Below are positions 28,393 through 36,398 of a stretch of DNA of 63,449 nucleotides, piece after piece. How positions within the stretch are numbered: position 1 is the first letter of the stretch; every line of letters starts with the position of its first letter. Source of the stretch: Planctomycetota bacterium (GTDB taxonomy: Bacteria > Planctomycetota > UBA1135 > UBA2386); contig JALORC010000077.1 in NCBI GenBank assembly GCA_025459175.1, positions 1-63,449 on the forward strand, given 5' to 3'. Position numbers and translations under genes: made by a program. The notes beneath the pieces are model-generated. The model was not told the DNA's origin and ran no database searches. It saw only the letters and a list, made by a program, of their open reading frames with translations.

Positions 28393-28937
28393 TCGCGTGC
28401 CTGCTGCGTTCCCTCTCGTTGCTGCTGCCGCTGTCGGCGCTCGGCTGCCTGTCGTCGGCGCCGCCGGTGGCGCCGGTGCGCTGGTTCGATCCGTTGCCGC
28501 CGGCGCCGGTCGAGCGGCCGGTGGCCGCGTTCGGCAGCATCCGGGTCACCGCGGCACCGCACCTCGGCCGCGAGTTCGTCGTGCGCACCGGTCCGCGCGA
28601 GCTCGCGTTCGATGGTGAGCACCAGTGGATCGCCGAGCCGCGCGTGCTGGTGGCAACCGCGTTGGCGCAGGCTGGTGGTGGCGCCGTCGACGGGGCGCGC
28701 GGCGAACGCGACCTGGTGGTGGAGCTCGAAGCGTTCGAGTTCGAGCTGCTCGAGGTGCCGGTGGCGCGGGTGCGGCTGGTGGTGCGCGGCGCGGACGGGG
28801 CCGGCGCGCGGGTCGCGGAAGCGACTGCCGTCGCCGCGGGCAGGGCGCCAACCCAGCTGGCGGCGGCGATGGCGCAGGCGCTCGGCGATGTGGTCGCACG
28901 TGTTGCCAGGCCGCCAGCACCATTGCCGGTGCGCTGA
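28389..28937 (+). CDS. ABC-type transport auxiliary lipoprotein (PqiC-like)
   Basis: A 182-residue lipoprotein. The signal ends in the lipobox LSALGC, with Cys at residue 20. The mature domain has RWFDPLPPAP, FGSIRVTAAPHLGREFVVRT and HQWIAEPRVLVATALAQ, the pattern of PqiC/ABC_trans_aux lipoproteins (strand, 'r.lvyr', 'W...P...l...L...L'). Proteins of this family are outer-membrane-anchored partners of MCE transporters, which fits its place as last gene of the mla operon. Confidence 0.8.
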   Translation: MIACLLRSLSLLLPLSALGCLSSAPPVAPVRWFDPLPPAPVERPVAAFGSIRVTAAPHLGREFVVRTGPRELAFDGEHQWIAEPRVLVATALAQAGGGAVDGARGERDLVVELEAFEFELLEVPVARVRLVVRGADGAGARVAEATAVAAGRAPTQLAAAMAQALGDVVARVARPPAPLPVR

Positions 28938-28964
28938 GCCGGGTCGCCTCGCAGGCGAGACGGT

Positions 28965-30446
28965 TCAGTCGACCAGCAGTTCGCGCAGCCGTTCGGGCAC
29001 CGCCTCGGCGCGCCAGCGCGGCGCCGAAGTGACCATCGCGCGGCGCCAGGTCTGCAGCGTGGTGCGCAGCGTCGTGACCGACGCGTCGCGTGCTTCCAGA
29101 TGCTGCAACACCTGCCGCACGGCCTCGGGATGACCGGTCTGCAGCAGCGTCAGCCAGTGCAGGGGATGCGCTTGCAGGTCGGTGGCGCCATCGAGCAGAT
29201 GGTCGATCGCGAGCGGCCCGTCGGAACGGCTCTGCAGCGCGAGCGCCAACGATCGCAGCGCCGATGGTTCGGTGCCGATGCGGAACAGTTCGCGCAACAC
29301 CGCACCACTGCGTTCGGGAGCGCTGCGCTCGAGCAGCAGCGCCGCGGCCGTGCGCAGCGCGAACGGTTGGCTGCCGTCGACGGCGAGTGCGGCGACTTGT
29401 TCGGTCAGCGCGGCCGACGGCGGCGCGTCGAAGCAGGTCAGCATCGCGAGCTTGCGCCGCGGATCGGTTTCGCTGCGCACGCGCTCGTCCAGCGGGCGCA
29501 GTGCCTGCGCACCGCCGATCGCCAGCATCGACCGCATCGCCTGGCCGATCTCTACCGGGTGCTCGCTGCGCAGCGCGCGCGCCGCCAGCTCCAGCGCGGG
29601 CAGGTGACCGGCGCGGGTCAGCACGGCGAGGGCGCGGGCGCGTTCGTCGGCGCGGTCGCTGCGGCTGGCGATGCGTTCGACCAGGGCCAGCAGCTCGGGA
29701 TCGCGCACCGGCGATTCGGCGAGCCAGCGCAGCACGCTGTCGCGTTCGGCCGGTTCGGCGCGTTCGAGCTGGCGCCGCAGCGATCGCACATCGGCCGGCG
29801 CCTGCGGCAGCAGCAGGTGCAGCAGCAGCGCGCGCACCTCGGGATCGCGGTTGGCGTCGTCGGCGAACAACCGCTGCAGCACCACCTGGTCGCGGTGCGT
29901 GCCATCGCGGTCGATGCCGAGCAGCAGGCCGAGCATCGTGTCGCGCTGGCGGCGGAAGCTGCCCTGGAAGAACTGGTTCAGCACCTCGGTGCGGGCGCTG
30001 TCGACCGCGGCCGGCAGGTTGCCGAGCGCGTACGCGAGCACCGGGCCGTCGGCATCGCCGCGGGTGCCGAGATCGCCGAGTCGGGCGGCGAGGAACTGGG
30101 CCGCCGCCGGCGTGCCGAGTTGGCCGAGCGCGAGCGTGGCGCGATGACGGGCTTCGTCCGCGGGGTCGCGCGCCATCGTCAGCAGCTGCGCCTGCAGCTG
30201 CAGGTCGGGACCGTCGGTCGCGGTCGCGCTGGCGACCAGAGCCGCTTCGCCGCGCACGGTCGGGTCGTTGTGCTGCAGCAACTGTGCGGCTCGCCGTGCG
30301 ATCCAGCGCGAGGGGCCCGGATCCTGGCCGCGCGCGAAAGCGCACAGCAACAGCGCTCCGCCCAGCAGCAGCCGCGGGCCCAGCGCCGCGCACCGCTGCG
30401 CGCGGGGCGGTCGGACGGCGGCGGTGGGTATCGGGAGCTCGTTCAC
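28965..30446 (-). CDS. Secreted HEAT-repeat-like protein
   Basis: A 493-residue protein with a hydrophobic export segment (LLLGGALLLCAFARGQ) about 28 residues in. The remainder is an alpha-solenoid of HEAT-like helix pairs: AAQLLQHNDPTVRGEAALVA, DEARHRATLALGQLGTPAAA, DPEVRALLLHLLLPQA and more, each with the D/P...R..A..AL spacing. No catalytic motif is seen. The role is unknown, perhaps protein-protein interaction in the periplasm. Starts at a GTG (30446) with no strong ribosome-binding site. Divergent from larC over 127 bases and convergent with the mla operon. Confidence 0.7.
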   Translation of the reverse strand: MNELPIPTAAVRPPRAQRCAALGPRLLLGGALLLCAFARGQDPGPSRWIARRAAQLLQHNDPTVRGEAALVASATATDGPDLQLQAQLLTMARDPADEARHRATLALGQLGTPAAAQFLAARLGDLGTRGDADGPVLAYALGNLPAAVDSARTEVLNQFFQGSFRRQRDTMLGLLLGIDRDGTHRDQVVLQRLFADDANRDPEVRALLLHLLLPQAPADVRSLRRQLERAEPAERDSVLRWLAESPVRDPELLALVERIASRSDRADERARALAVLTRAGHLPALELAARALRSEHPVEIGQAMRSMLAIGGAQALRPLDERVRSETDPRRKLAMLTCFDAPPSAALTEQVAALAVDGSQPFALRTAAALLLERSAPERSGAVLRELFRIGTEPSALRSLALALQSRSDGPLAIDHLLDGATDLQAHPLHWLTLLQTGHPEAVRQVLQHLEARDASVTTLRTTLQTWRRAMVTSAPRWRAEAVPERLRELLVD

Positions 30447-30573
30447 AACGTGTGCTGCGGTTGGGTAGTATGCACGGCGAGGTGCGGATTCGGGCACGTT
30501 GGTCCGCCGCCACCGGGCGGCGCGTGCATCGCACCCGCAGCCAACCACAGGCAAACGCCGTTCCCTACTGTTC

Positions 30574-31800
30574 ATGCGTATCGCCGTATTCGATGGTTGG
30601 TCGGGAGTCGCCGGCGATATGTGGGTCGGCGCGCTGCTCGATGCCGGGGTGCCGCTGGCGCCGCTGCAGGCCGCGGTGGCCTCGCTGGCGCTGCCCGGGG
30701 TGACGATCCGGGCCGAGCGCGTGCTACGCGGCGGGCTCGCCGGGACCCACTTTCGCGTCGACGTCGGTGGTGCTGGCGGCGACGAGGCGCCGTTCTTCGC
30801 GCCGGTCGCGCCGTCGCTGCGCTTGCCGCTGGTCGCTGCCCCGGGCCACGTGCATCGCCGCCTGTCCGACATCGAGGCGATCGTGCAGCGCGCCGAACTG
30901 CCGGCGGCCGTGGTCGCCGACTGTCTGCGCGTCTATCGCGCGATCGGTGAGGTAGAGGCGAAGGCGCACGGCTGTTCGCTCGACGACGTGCACTTCCACG
31001 AAGTCGGCGCCGAGGACACCATCGTCGACGTCGTCTGCGCGTGCCTCGGCACGCACCTGCTCGGCATCGATCGACTGCTGGCGCGCGGCATCCAGACCGG
31101 CACCGGCACGGTGAAGACCGAACACGGCCTGCTGCCGGTGCCGGCGCCGGCGACCGCGGCGCTGCTGCACGGCATCCCGGTGCGCAGCAGTCTGCCGGGG
31201 GAGCGCACGACACCGACCGGGGCCGCGCTGCTGCGGGTGTTGTGCCAGGGCTTCGACGAAGCGGTCGCGTTCACCAGCGAAGCGATCGGCTACGGCGCGG
31301 GCACCAAGGACTTCGACGACGTGCCGAACCTGCTGCGGGTGACGATCGGTACGGCGGCGGTGCGCGCGCCGGGGGCGCTGACCGAGCTGGTCGAGCTGCA
31401 GTGCCAGCTCGACACCGCGACCGGCGAACAGCTCGGCTGGCTGCTCGACGAGGCGCTGGTGCGCGGCGCGCAGGACGCGTTCGCGTCGCCGGTGACGATG
31501 AAGAAGGGGCGGCCCGGGGTGTTGATCACGGTGTTGGTCGATGCGGCGCGGGCGTCGGTGCTGGAGACGCTGCTGCTCGAGGAGTCGTCGACGTTGGGCG
31601 TGCGGCGGCACGTCGTGCAGCGCAGTGTGCTCGAGCGCTGGAGCGAGACGCGGTCGACGGTGCTGGGTGCGGTGGTGTGGAAGGTCGCGCGGCTGCCGAG
31701 TGGGGTGGTGACGGCGCGGCCCGAGGATGATGAGGTGCGGCGGTTGTGCAAGGAGCTCGGGCTCGGGCGCGCGGAAGTGTTGCGGCGGTTGTTGGGGTAG
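30574..31800 (+). CDS. larC: Nickel-pincer cofactor chelatase LarC
   Basis: A 408-residue protein. The opening MRIAVFDGWSGVAGDMWVGALLDAG and the motifs HRRLSDIEAIV, DVHFHEVGAEDTIVD and ERTTPTGAALL are those of LarC, the CTP-dependent enzyme that inserts nickel into the pincer cofactor of lactate racemase and related enzymes. In Lactobacillus larC is read through a frameshift; here it is one continuous frame. larB, larE and a racemase are not in the window, so the cofactor's user is unknown. Confidence 0.93.
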   Translation: MRIAVFDGWSGVAGDMWVGALLDAGVPLAPLQAAVASLALPGVTIRAERVLRGGLAGTHFRVDVGGAGGDEAPFFAPVAPSLRLPLVAAPGHVHRRLSDIEAIVQRAELPAAVVADCLRVYRAIGEVEAKAHGCSLDDVHFHEVGAEDTIVDVVCACLGTHLLGIDRLLARGIQTGTGTVKTEHGLLPVPAPATAALLHGIPVRSSLPGERTTPTGAALLRVLCQGFDEAVAFTSEAIGYGAGTKDFDDVPNLLRVTIGTAAVRAPGALTELVELQCQLDTATGEQLGWLLDEALVRGAQDAFASPVTMKKGRPGVLITVLVDAARASVLETLLLEESSTLGVRRHVVQRSVLERWSETRSTVLGAVVWKVARLPSGVVTARPEDDEVRRLCKELGLGRAEVLRRLLG

Positions 31801-31877
31801 CGGCGGGGGCTGTGCATCGCGCCGGGAGCGAAGCCTCGGGGCTGCGGCAGGGCCTCGCCCAATCGGCGACTCCTTGG

Positions 31878-32597
31878 TCAGGCCGGGTGCTCCGCCACCG
31901 ACAGCAGCCCATGGCGACGCCAGCCGATCGTCAGCAGCCACGTGTGCGCCTCGGTGACCGGGCGAACGACAGCCTCCAGGCCGAGCACGACGATCGTCTC
32001 GCGGAAGCCATCGAACCAGGGTGCTGACGTGAACGTGTCGATCGCCTGCGGCACCGCCACCATGCGGCCCGTGGCCGCATGGTGGCGTGCATTGCCCAGC
32101 ACGTAGCGCAGCGCATTCCGCACCTCGCGCGGCGAGCGCAGGATGTGGTCGTGATAGCGATCGGCGAACACCCGGCCGCGCCGTTGCCACAGCCGATTGA
32201 GGGTGCGCGCGATGCGGATCAACAAGCCCTGCACGCCGCGCGACAGCGAAGTGCGGCCCTGCGCCTCGACGACGAAGTGCAGGTGGTCGTTGAGCACCGC
32301 GTAGTGGACGAGCCGGAAGCCGTTGCGGTCGCAGCCGGCGGCGAAGGCTGCGCGCAGTGCGGCGTACGCGTCTCGCCGACGCAGCGGTGGCAGGTGCTCG
32401 CGGAGCTTGACGGTCACGTGGACCGGGAAGCGGGCGGCGAGCGCCGCGCGAGCGTCGTGCGACACTCCGGCCCGATCGCCGTTCGGCTTGCGGCCGGCAC
32501 CTCGGCGGCGACCGCCGTGGGACGCGCGGAACGGCAGCAGTTGGGTGCGTGGTGCCTTCGGATGCTTGCTGCGGCGGTTGCTCGCCGGTGTCGCCAT
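31878..32597 (-). mobile_element. IS200-like REP-associated tyrosine transposase gene
   Basis: A 239-residue Y1-transposase-like protein. The N-terminal basic stretch HGGRRRGAGRKPNG is typical of the REP-associated group. The HUH element is visible as NDHLHFVVE. The putative catalytic tyrosine is in NALRYVLGNARHH. These transposases act on single-stranded DNA and are often single-copy and associated with short palindromes. I could not identify clear flanking REP hairpins. The 285 bases between its start and the kinase start (32598-32882) hold no gene I would accept. Confidence 0.85.
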
Positions 32598-32882
32598 CTT
32601 GATTCAGCATTTATATGGTGTCGAGGTGATGAGCGCAAGAGCCGGGACGTCATCCTGGCTCGGATTCGCGGGCATCCGCACGTTGCTGTCCCTGGTCGCG
32701 GCAGGCCTCCTGGTCGAAGTCCTCGCCCAGGTGCGCTTCGGTAGTCTGGCACCTTCGCCCCTGGTGCGGCTCGGAAGCCAGACCTTGGCGGGGCGGTGGC
32801 GCGGTTGGCTGCGGGCGTTCCGTCGCTATCGTTCCGGCCGCGAAGGCCCCGGCGCGAGGCCGGCCCGAGACCGAGGACCGCC

Positions 32883-35046
32883 ATGCCGATCGACGACAGC
32901 CAGAGGCCCGACGACCTGCTCCGTGACCCGCTGCTGCGCGACGCGCCGACCGTGGAGGGCTTCAAGGTGCTGGAGCCAGCGGTGCTCTACGCGCGCATCG
33001 GCACCGGCGGCATGGGCGCCGTCTACCGCGGTCGCCACTTCAAGCTGGACCTCGATGTCGCGGTGAAGTGCCTGAAGCCGGCGCTGGCCGCCGACGATCC
33101 CGACTTCGTCAAGCGCTTCGAACGGGAGGCTCGGCTCGCCGCCAGCATCGGCCACCAGAACGTAGTGCGGGTCATGGACGTGCAGGAGAAGAACGGGCTG
33201 CACTATCTGGTGATGGAGTTCGTGCGCGGCGAGACGGCGACCGAACGGGTGCGGCGCAAGGGGCCGCTGGTCGAGGCGGAGGCGCTGGCGATCATGCTCG
33301 GGGTCACCGCCGGGCTCGCCGAGGCGCATGCGCGTGGCATCGTGCACCGTGACATCAAGCCCGACAACGTGCTGATCTCGCTCGAGGGGCGGGTCAAACT
33401 CGCCGACCTCGGGCTCGCGAAGTCGAGCGGCGGCATCGACGGGCGCAGTGTGTCGATGGCGCCGTCGCGGATCCATGCCGCCGGAGCAGTGGAAGACCAC
33501 CGACGTCGGGCCGCCGGCCGATGTGTGGGCGCTCGGGGCGATGTTCGCGTTCCTGGTCACCGGGCAGCCGAGTTTTCCGGGGCAACGGCGGGGCCAGCCC
33601 GATTTCGATTACCTGAAGGAGACGGCGAAGCTGATCCAGGACCACGACTTCCCGTCGTGGCGCGCGCAGCGGCCGGAGCTGCGGGAAGAGGTGCAGGCGC
33701 TGTTCGAGCGTTGTGTGCAGCGGGATCCGGCGGCGCGGTTCGTCGATGCGCGCGCGCTGCTGAAGGAACTGCGCAAGCTGGCGGTCGAGGACGAGGATGT
33801 GCTGCTGGATCCGATGACCGGCAGTGGGGTGCGGCGCGCCGGCACGGTGACGCCGCCGCCGAAGCAGACGCTGCTGCGGATCAAGGCGCAGATCGAGACC
33901 ATCGCGATGGGGCGAGCGAGCGAGCCGGAGCCTTTGGGTGGCTTGGCGCCGCGGACGGAGGGGCCGACGGTGCCGGGGGTGGAGCGCACGGCGGTAGTGC
34001 TGCAGCCGGTGCCGTCGCGGCGGCCATGGGCAGTGGGATTGGCGGCAGTCCTGGTGCTCGGGGTGGGGCTACTGGGCTACGCGGCCGGTTGGTTCGTGCC
34101 GAACGATGCGAAGGAGGGCGCGGGCATTCAGCGCACCAAGGACGGTGCGGTTGTGCAGTCGAACGACGCCGGCAAGCCGGCGGCTGCCCCTGAGGTTGCG
34201 GCACCCCAGGTCCCTGCCGCCGAGGTTCCGCCGCCCACCGACCCGAAGGCCGAGGCGCTGCCGCTGGCCGGTCAGCTCGATGCCGCGGCTTTTGCCGACA
34301 AGATCGAGACGGTTATCGGGCTCACGATGTTTCGCCTCGTGCCGAAGCCGTTCACGATGGGTAGTCCGGGCAACACGGGCGACGAGACGCCGCATCAGGT
34401 CACCATCAGCAAGCCGTACTGGATCGGCGAGACCGAGGTCACGCAGGGGCAGTGGAAGGCGGTGATGTGGGCGAAGTCGTGGGGCGGCGACTACGAGAAG
34501 GTCGGCGATCGCTACCCGGCGACGCAGGTGTCGTGGACCGATGCGGTCGCGTTCTGCGCCGAGCTGACGAAGCGGGAGCGGGCTGCTGGCCGGTTGCCGC
34601 CGGGGCATGAGTACACGCTGCCGAGTGAGGCGGAGTGGGAGTATGCGTGCCGCGGTGGGTCGACGACGGCGTACTGCTACGGCGACGACGAGCGGCGGTT
34701 GGCGGAGTACGCCGTGTTTGGGACGGGCGTGAAGGCGGGCAACTCGGCGGAGCCCGTTCGGCGGAAGAAGGCGAACGCGTTCGGCCTCTACGACATGCAC
34801 GGCAACGTGTGGGAGTGGTGCGCCGACTACGCGGACTACGACAGCGGGGTGAAGACCGACTGCTATCGTGATGGCGTTACTGATCCTCTTTGTCTGAGCG
34901 GCGCGCTGCGCGTGAGCCGGGGCGGCTGCTGGGACGACGGGCCGGCGGTCTGCCGGTCGGCGCTCCGGGGCGCGGGCGACCCGTCCGACGCGAGCTACTT
35001 CCTGGGCTTCCGCCCGGTGCTCGTCGACAGGCCTCCCGTCAAGTGA
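32883..35046 (+). pseudogene. Ser/Thr kinase - TM - FGE-like protein, frameshifted
   Basis: Two frames together encode one protein of about 720 residues. The kinase part (ATG 32883) has the glycine loop (RIGTGGMGAVYRG), VAVKCLK, HRDIKPDN and LADLGLAK. Between about 33450 and 33477 the frame changes, and MPPEQWKTTDVG through DVWALGAMFAFLVTG continues in the other frame. A membrane span follows near 34021-34090, then a formylglycine-generating-enzyme-like domain: FTMGSPGNTGDETPHQVTIS, EVTQGQWKAVM, YTLPSEAEWEYACRGG, GNVWEWCADY, RVSRGGCWDD and LGFRPVL. A two-base loss (CATATG to CATG) or one-base gain would explain the shift. The C-terminus looks like a DGR variable region. Confidence 0.75.
34909..35013 (+). 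other. Candidate DGR variable region in FGE-like C-terminus
   Basis: The last part of the FGE-like domain reads RVSRGGCWDDGPAV, CRSALRGAGDPSDASYF and LGFRPVL. In diversity-generating-retroelement targets with this C-type-lectin fold the same frame (RV.RGG.W......CRSA.R...DPS.....LGFR) is fixed and the other positions are randomised from adenines in a template. Here the would-be variable codons contain almost no Asn, as expected for a mutagenised copy. Twelve of seventeen end in C, compatible with AAC-derived codons but weak evidence in this GC-rich genome. The signature alone is also seen in ordinary FGE-like domains; the following hairpin and accessory-like ORF raise the likelihood. Confidence 0.5.
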
Positions 35047-35067
35047 AGCCCAAGCAAGAAGCCGAGA

Positions 35068-35098
35068 GCCCAGCCCGCCGGCGCGGCGCGGGCTGGGC
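35068..35098. repeat. 11-bp perfect hairpin after the variable region
   Basis: GCCCAGCCCGC (35068-35078) and GCGGGCTGGGC (35088-35098) are exact inverted repeats around a 9-base loop. The hairpin begins 22 bases after the kinase-FGE stop and about 55 bases after the candidate variable region. DGR targets often carry a short GC-rich hairpin just downstream of the variable region that aids retrohoming. There is no T-run after it, so a factor-independent terminator is less likely. Confidence 0.6.
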
Positions 35099-35207
35099 GA
35101 TGGCCGGAGGAAGCGGCGGTAGCCGCGCCGGCCAGCGGCCAGACCGCGGCGCGAAGGCGGGCGAACGGGCGGAGGGCGTACTCGCGGTACTCGGATAGGA
35201 AGCCACC

Positions 35208-35354
35208 ATGCCGATCAAGCTGTTCACCGTGCCGGCCCTCGACCCAACAGCGGGCGAGCAGGAGGTCAACCAGTTCTGCGCGCAGCATTGGGTCGCCAGC
35301 ATCGAGCGGCGGCGGCGCGGAGCGACCCTGACGAGAGTCATGCTGCGACGATGA
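35208..35354 (+). CDS. 48-residue ORF like the start of a DGR accessory protein
   Basis: A short frame with an AGGA site eight bases upstream. It encodes MPIKLFTVPALDPTAG, EQEVNQFCAQHWVASIERR and a basic end. From memory, small proteins next to DGR reverse transcriptases and targets open with (I/V)KLFT(I/V)P, an acidic E.ELN.F segment and HRV..(V/I)(D/E)R. This one matches that order, then stops where the homologues would continue. It therefore looks like a 3'-truncated copy. Its stop overlaps the DUF433 start (ATGA), so the two are translated together if expressed. Confidence 0.5.
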   Translation: MPIKLFTVPALDPTAGEQEVNQFCAQHWVASIERRRRGATLTRVMLRR

Positions 35355-35575
35355 GCAACCTCATCGAACGGATCACGGTCGACCCGGAGCAGTGCGGTGG
35401 CCGGGCCTGCGTTCGCGGGCTGCGCATTCGCGTGATCGACATCCTGGACCTGTTGGCTGCCGGTCTCGATCCGCAGCAAGTCCGGTCCGAGTTGCCCGAC
35501 CTCGAGGCCGAGGACATCGCGGCTGCACTGCTCTACGCGCGGCGGCGGCTCGATCATCCGGTGTTGCCTGCGTGA
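35351..35575 (+). CDS. DUF433 antitoxin-like protein
   Basis: A 74-residue DUF433 protein. Characteristic are ERITVDPEQCGGRACVRGLRI (in pieces), RVIDILDLLAAGLDPQQV and LPDLEAEDIAAALLYARR. The family forms a winged-helix-like fold and is commonly the antitoxin partner of PIN-like toxins (DUF5615). No such toxin follows here. The next gene downstream is a Uma2 nuclease after 146 bases. It may be an orphan antitoxin or a remnant of a toxin-antitoxin pair. Confidence 0.85.
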   Translation: MSNLIERITVDPEQCGGRACVRGLRIRVIDILDLLAAGLDPQQVRSELPDLEAEDIAAALLYARRRLDHPVLPA

Positions 35576-35721
35576 TGGCCGAGTCCGCGAAGGGTCCATC
35601 CACGGAGTTTTCTCGGCCGAAGTGCCACCGCAGCTTCGCTCCGTGCCACTGAGCAACTGCGCGTGGGACACCATCTCGATGCCCCCTTGCGCGAAGGAGT
35701 GTGCGTGATGGAATCGGCACC

Positions 35722-36276
35722 ATGACTGCAGCCAGTCCGATCCGGTCTCGACGCAGGCGCTGGACCTACGCCGACTACCTCCGCATCCCGGCGGACGGCA
35801 AGCGCCACGAGCTGATCGACGGGAGGCACTTCGTGTCGCCGGCGCCTGACTACGACCACCAGGCCGTGGTGCTCGAGATCGTGCGCCGCCTCGGCGAACA
35901 GATCCAGGATCGCGGCCTGGGCATCGTCATGGTGGCGCCGCTGGATGTGCATCTGCCGCCGTGCACGGTGCTGCAGCCCGACGTCATGGCGATGCGGGGC
36001 GATCCGGCCGATTTGCGCGGGGCCAAGAAGCTGACGAGGGCCCCCGAGCTCGTGGTCGAAGTGTTGTCGCCGTCGACGGCGGCGCGAGATCGCAGTCTCA
36101 AGCGCCGGCGCTACGCAGCCGCCGGCGTGCTCGAGTACTGGCTCGTCGATCCCGTGGCGCGCACGATCGAGCAGTGTGGGCTCGAGGACGGCGATCTGGT
36201 GACGCTGGTCGAAGGCGCGCGTGCGGTGAAGTCGATCGCGTTCCCGGGCGTTCGGGTCGCCTTGCGGCCGCGCTGA
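35722..36276 (+). CDS. Uma2-family (DUF820) nuclease, copy 1
   Basis: A 184-residue PD-(D/E)xK-like protein. The opening RRRWTYADYLRIPADGKRHELIDG contains the conserved E of the Uma2 family. The core shows VLQPDVMAM (the Asp), APELVVEVLSPSTAARDR (E-x-E) and KRRRYAAAGVLEYWLVDP (Lys and YW.vD). The real substrates of this family are unknown. A good GAAGGAG site lies at 35693-35699, correctly spaced for an ATG at 35708, but that ATG opens only a five-codon frame whose TGA overlaps the start at 35722. The second copy lacks this one-base difference. Confidence 0.85.
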   Translation: MTAASPIRSRRRRWTYADYLRIPADGKRHELIDGRHFVSPAPDYDHQAVVLEIVRRLGEQIQDRGLGIVMVAPLDVHLPPCTVLQPDVMAMRGDPADLRGAKKLTRAPELVVEVLSPSTAARDRSLKRRRYAAAGVLEYWLVDPVARTIEQCGLEDGDLVTLVEGARAVKSIAFPGVRVALRPR

Positions 36277-36398
36277 GCGACCACCCGCGCCGCGGCATTT
36301 TTTTCCGGGAAACTGCCACCTTGGGACCACGGCGTGCCACTGAGCGGTTGCGCGCGGAGCATCATCTCGATGCCCCCTTGCGCGAAGGAGCGTGCGTG

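Noticed and set aside
32629..33066. ORF starting MSARAGTSSWLGFAG between the transposase and the kinase
   Set aside because: It runs into the kinase gene in another frame, has an Arg-rich shadow-like second half and matches no family. Only its first 40 codons look even mildly plausible.
35068..35098. Hairpin after the kinase-FGE gene as a factor-independent terminator
   Set aside because: There is no run of T after the stem; the DGR-type hairpin reading is kept as the better hypothesis.
34890..35198. 102-codon frame overlapping the FGE-like C-terminus
   Set aside because: It is an alternate-frame shadow, Arg/Gly-rich, with no family similarity.
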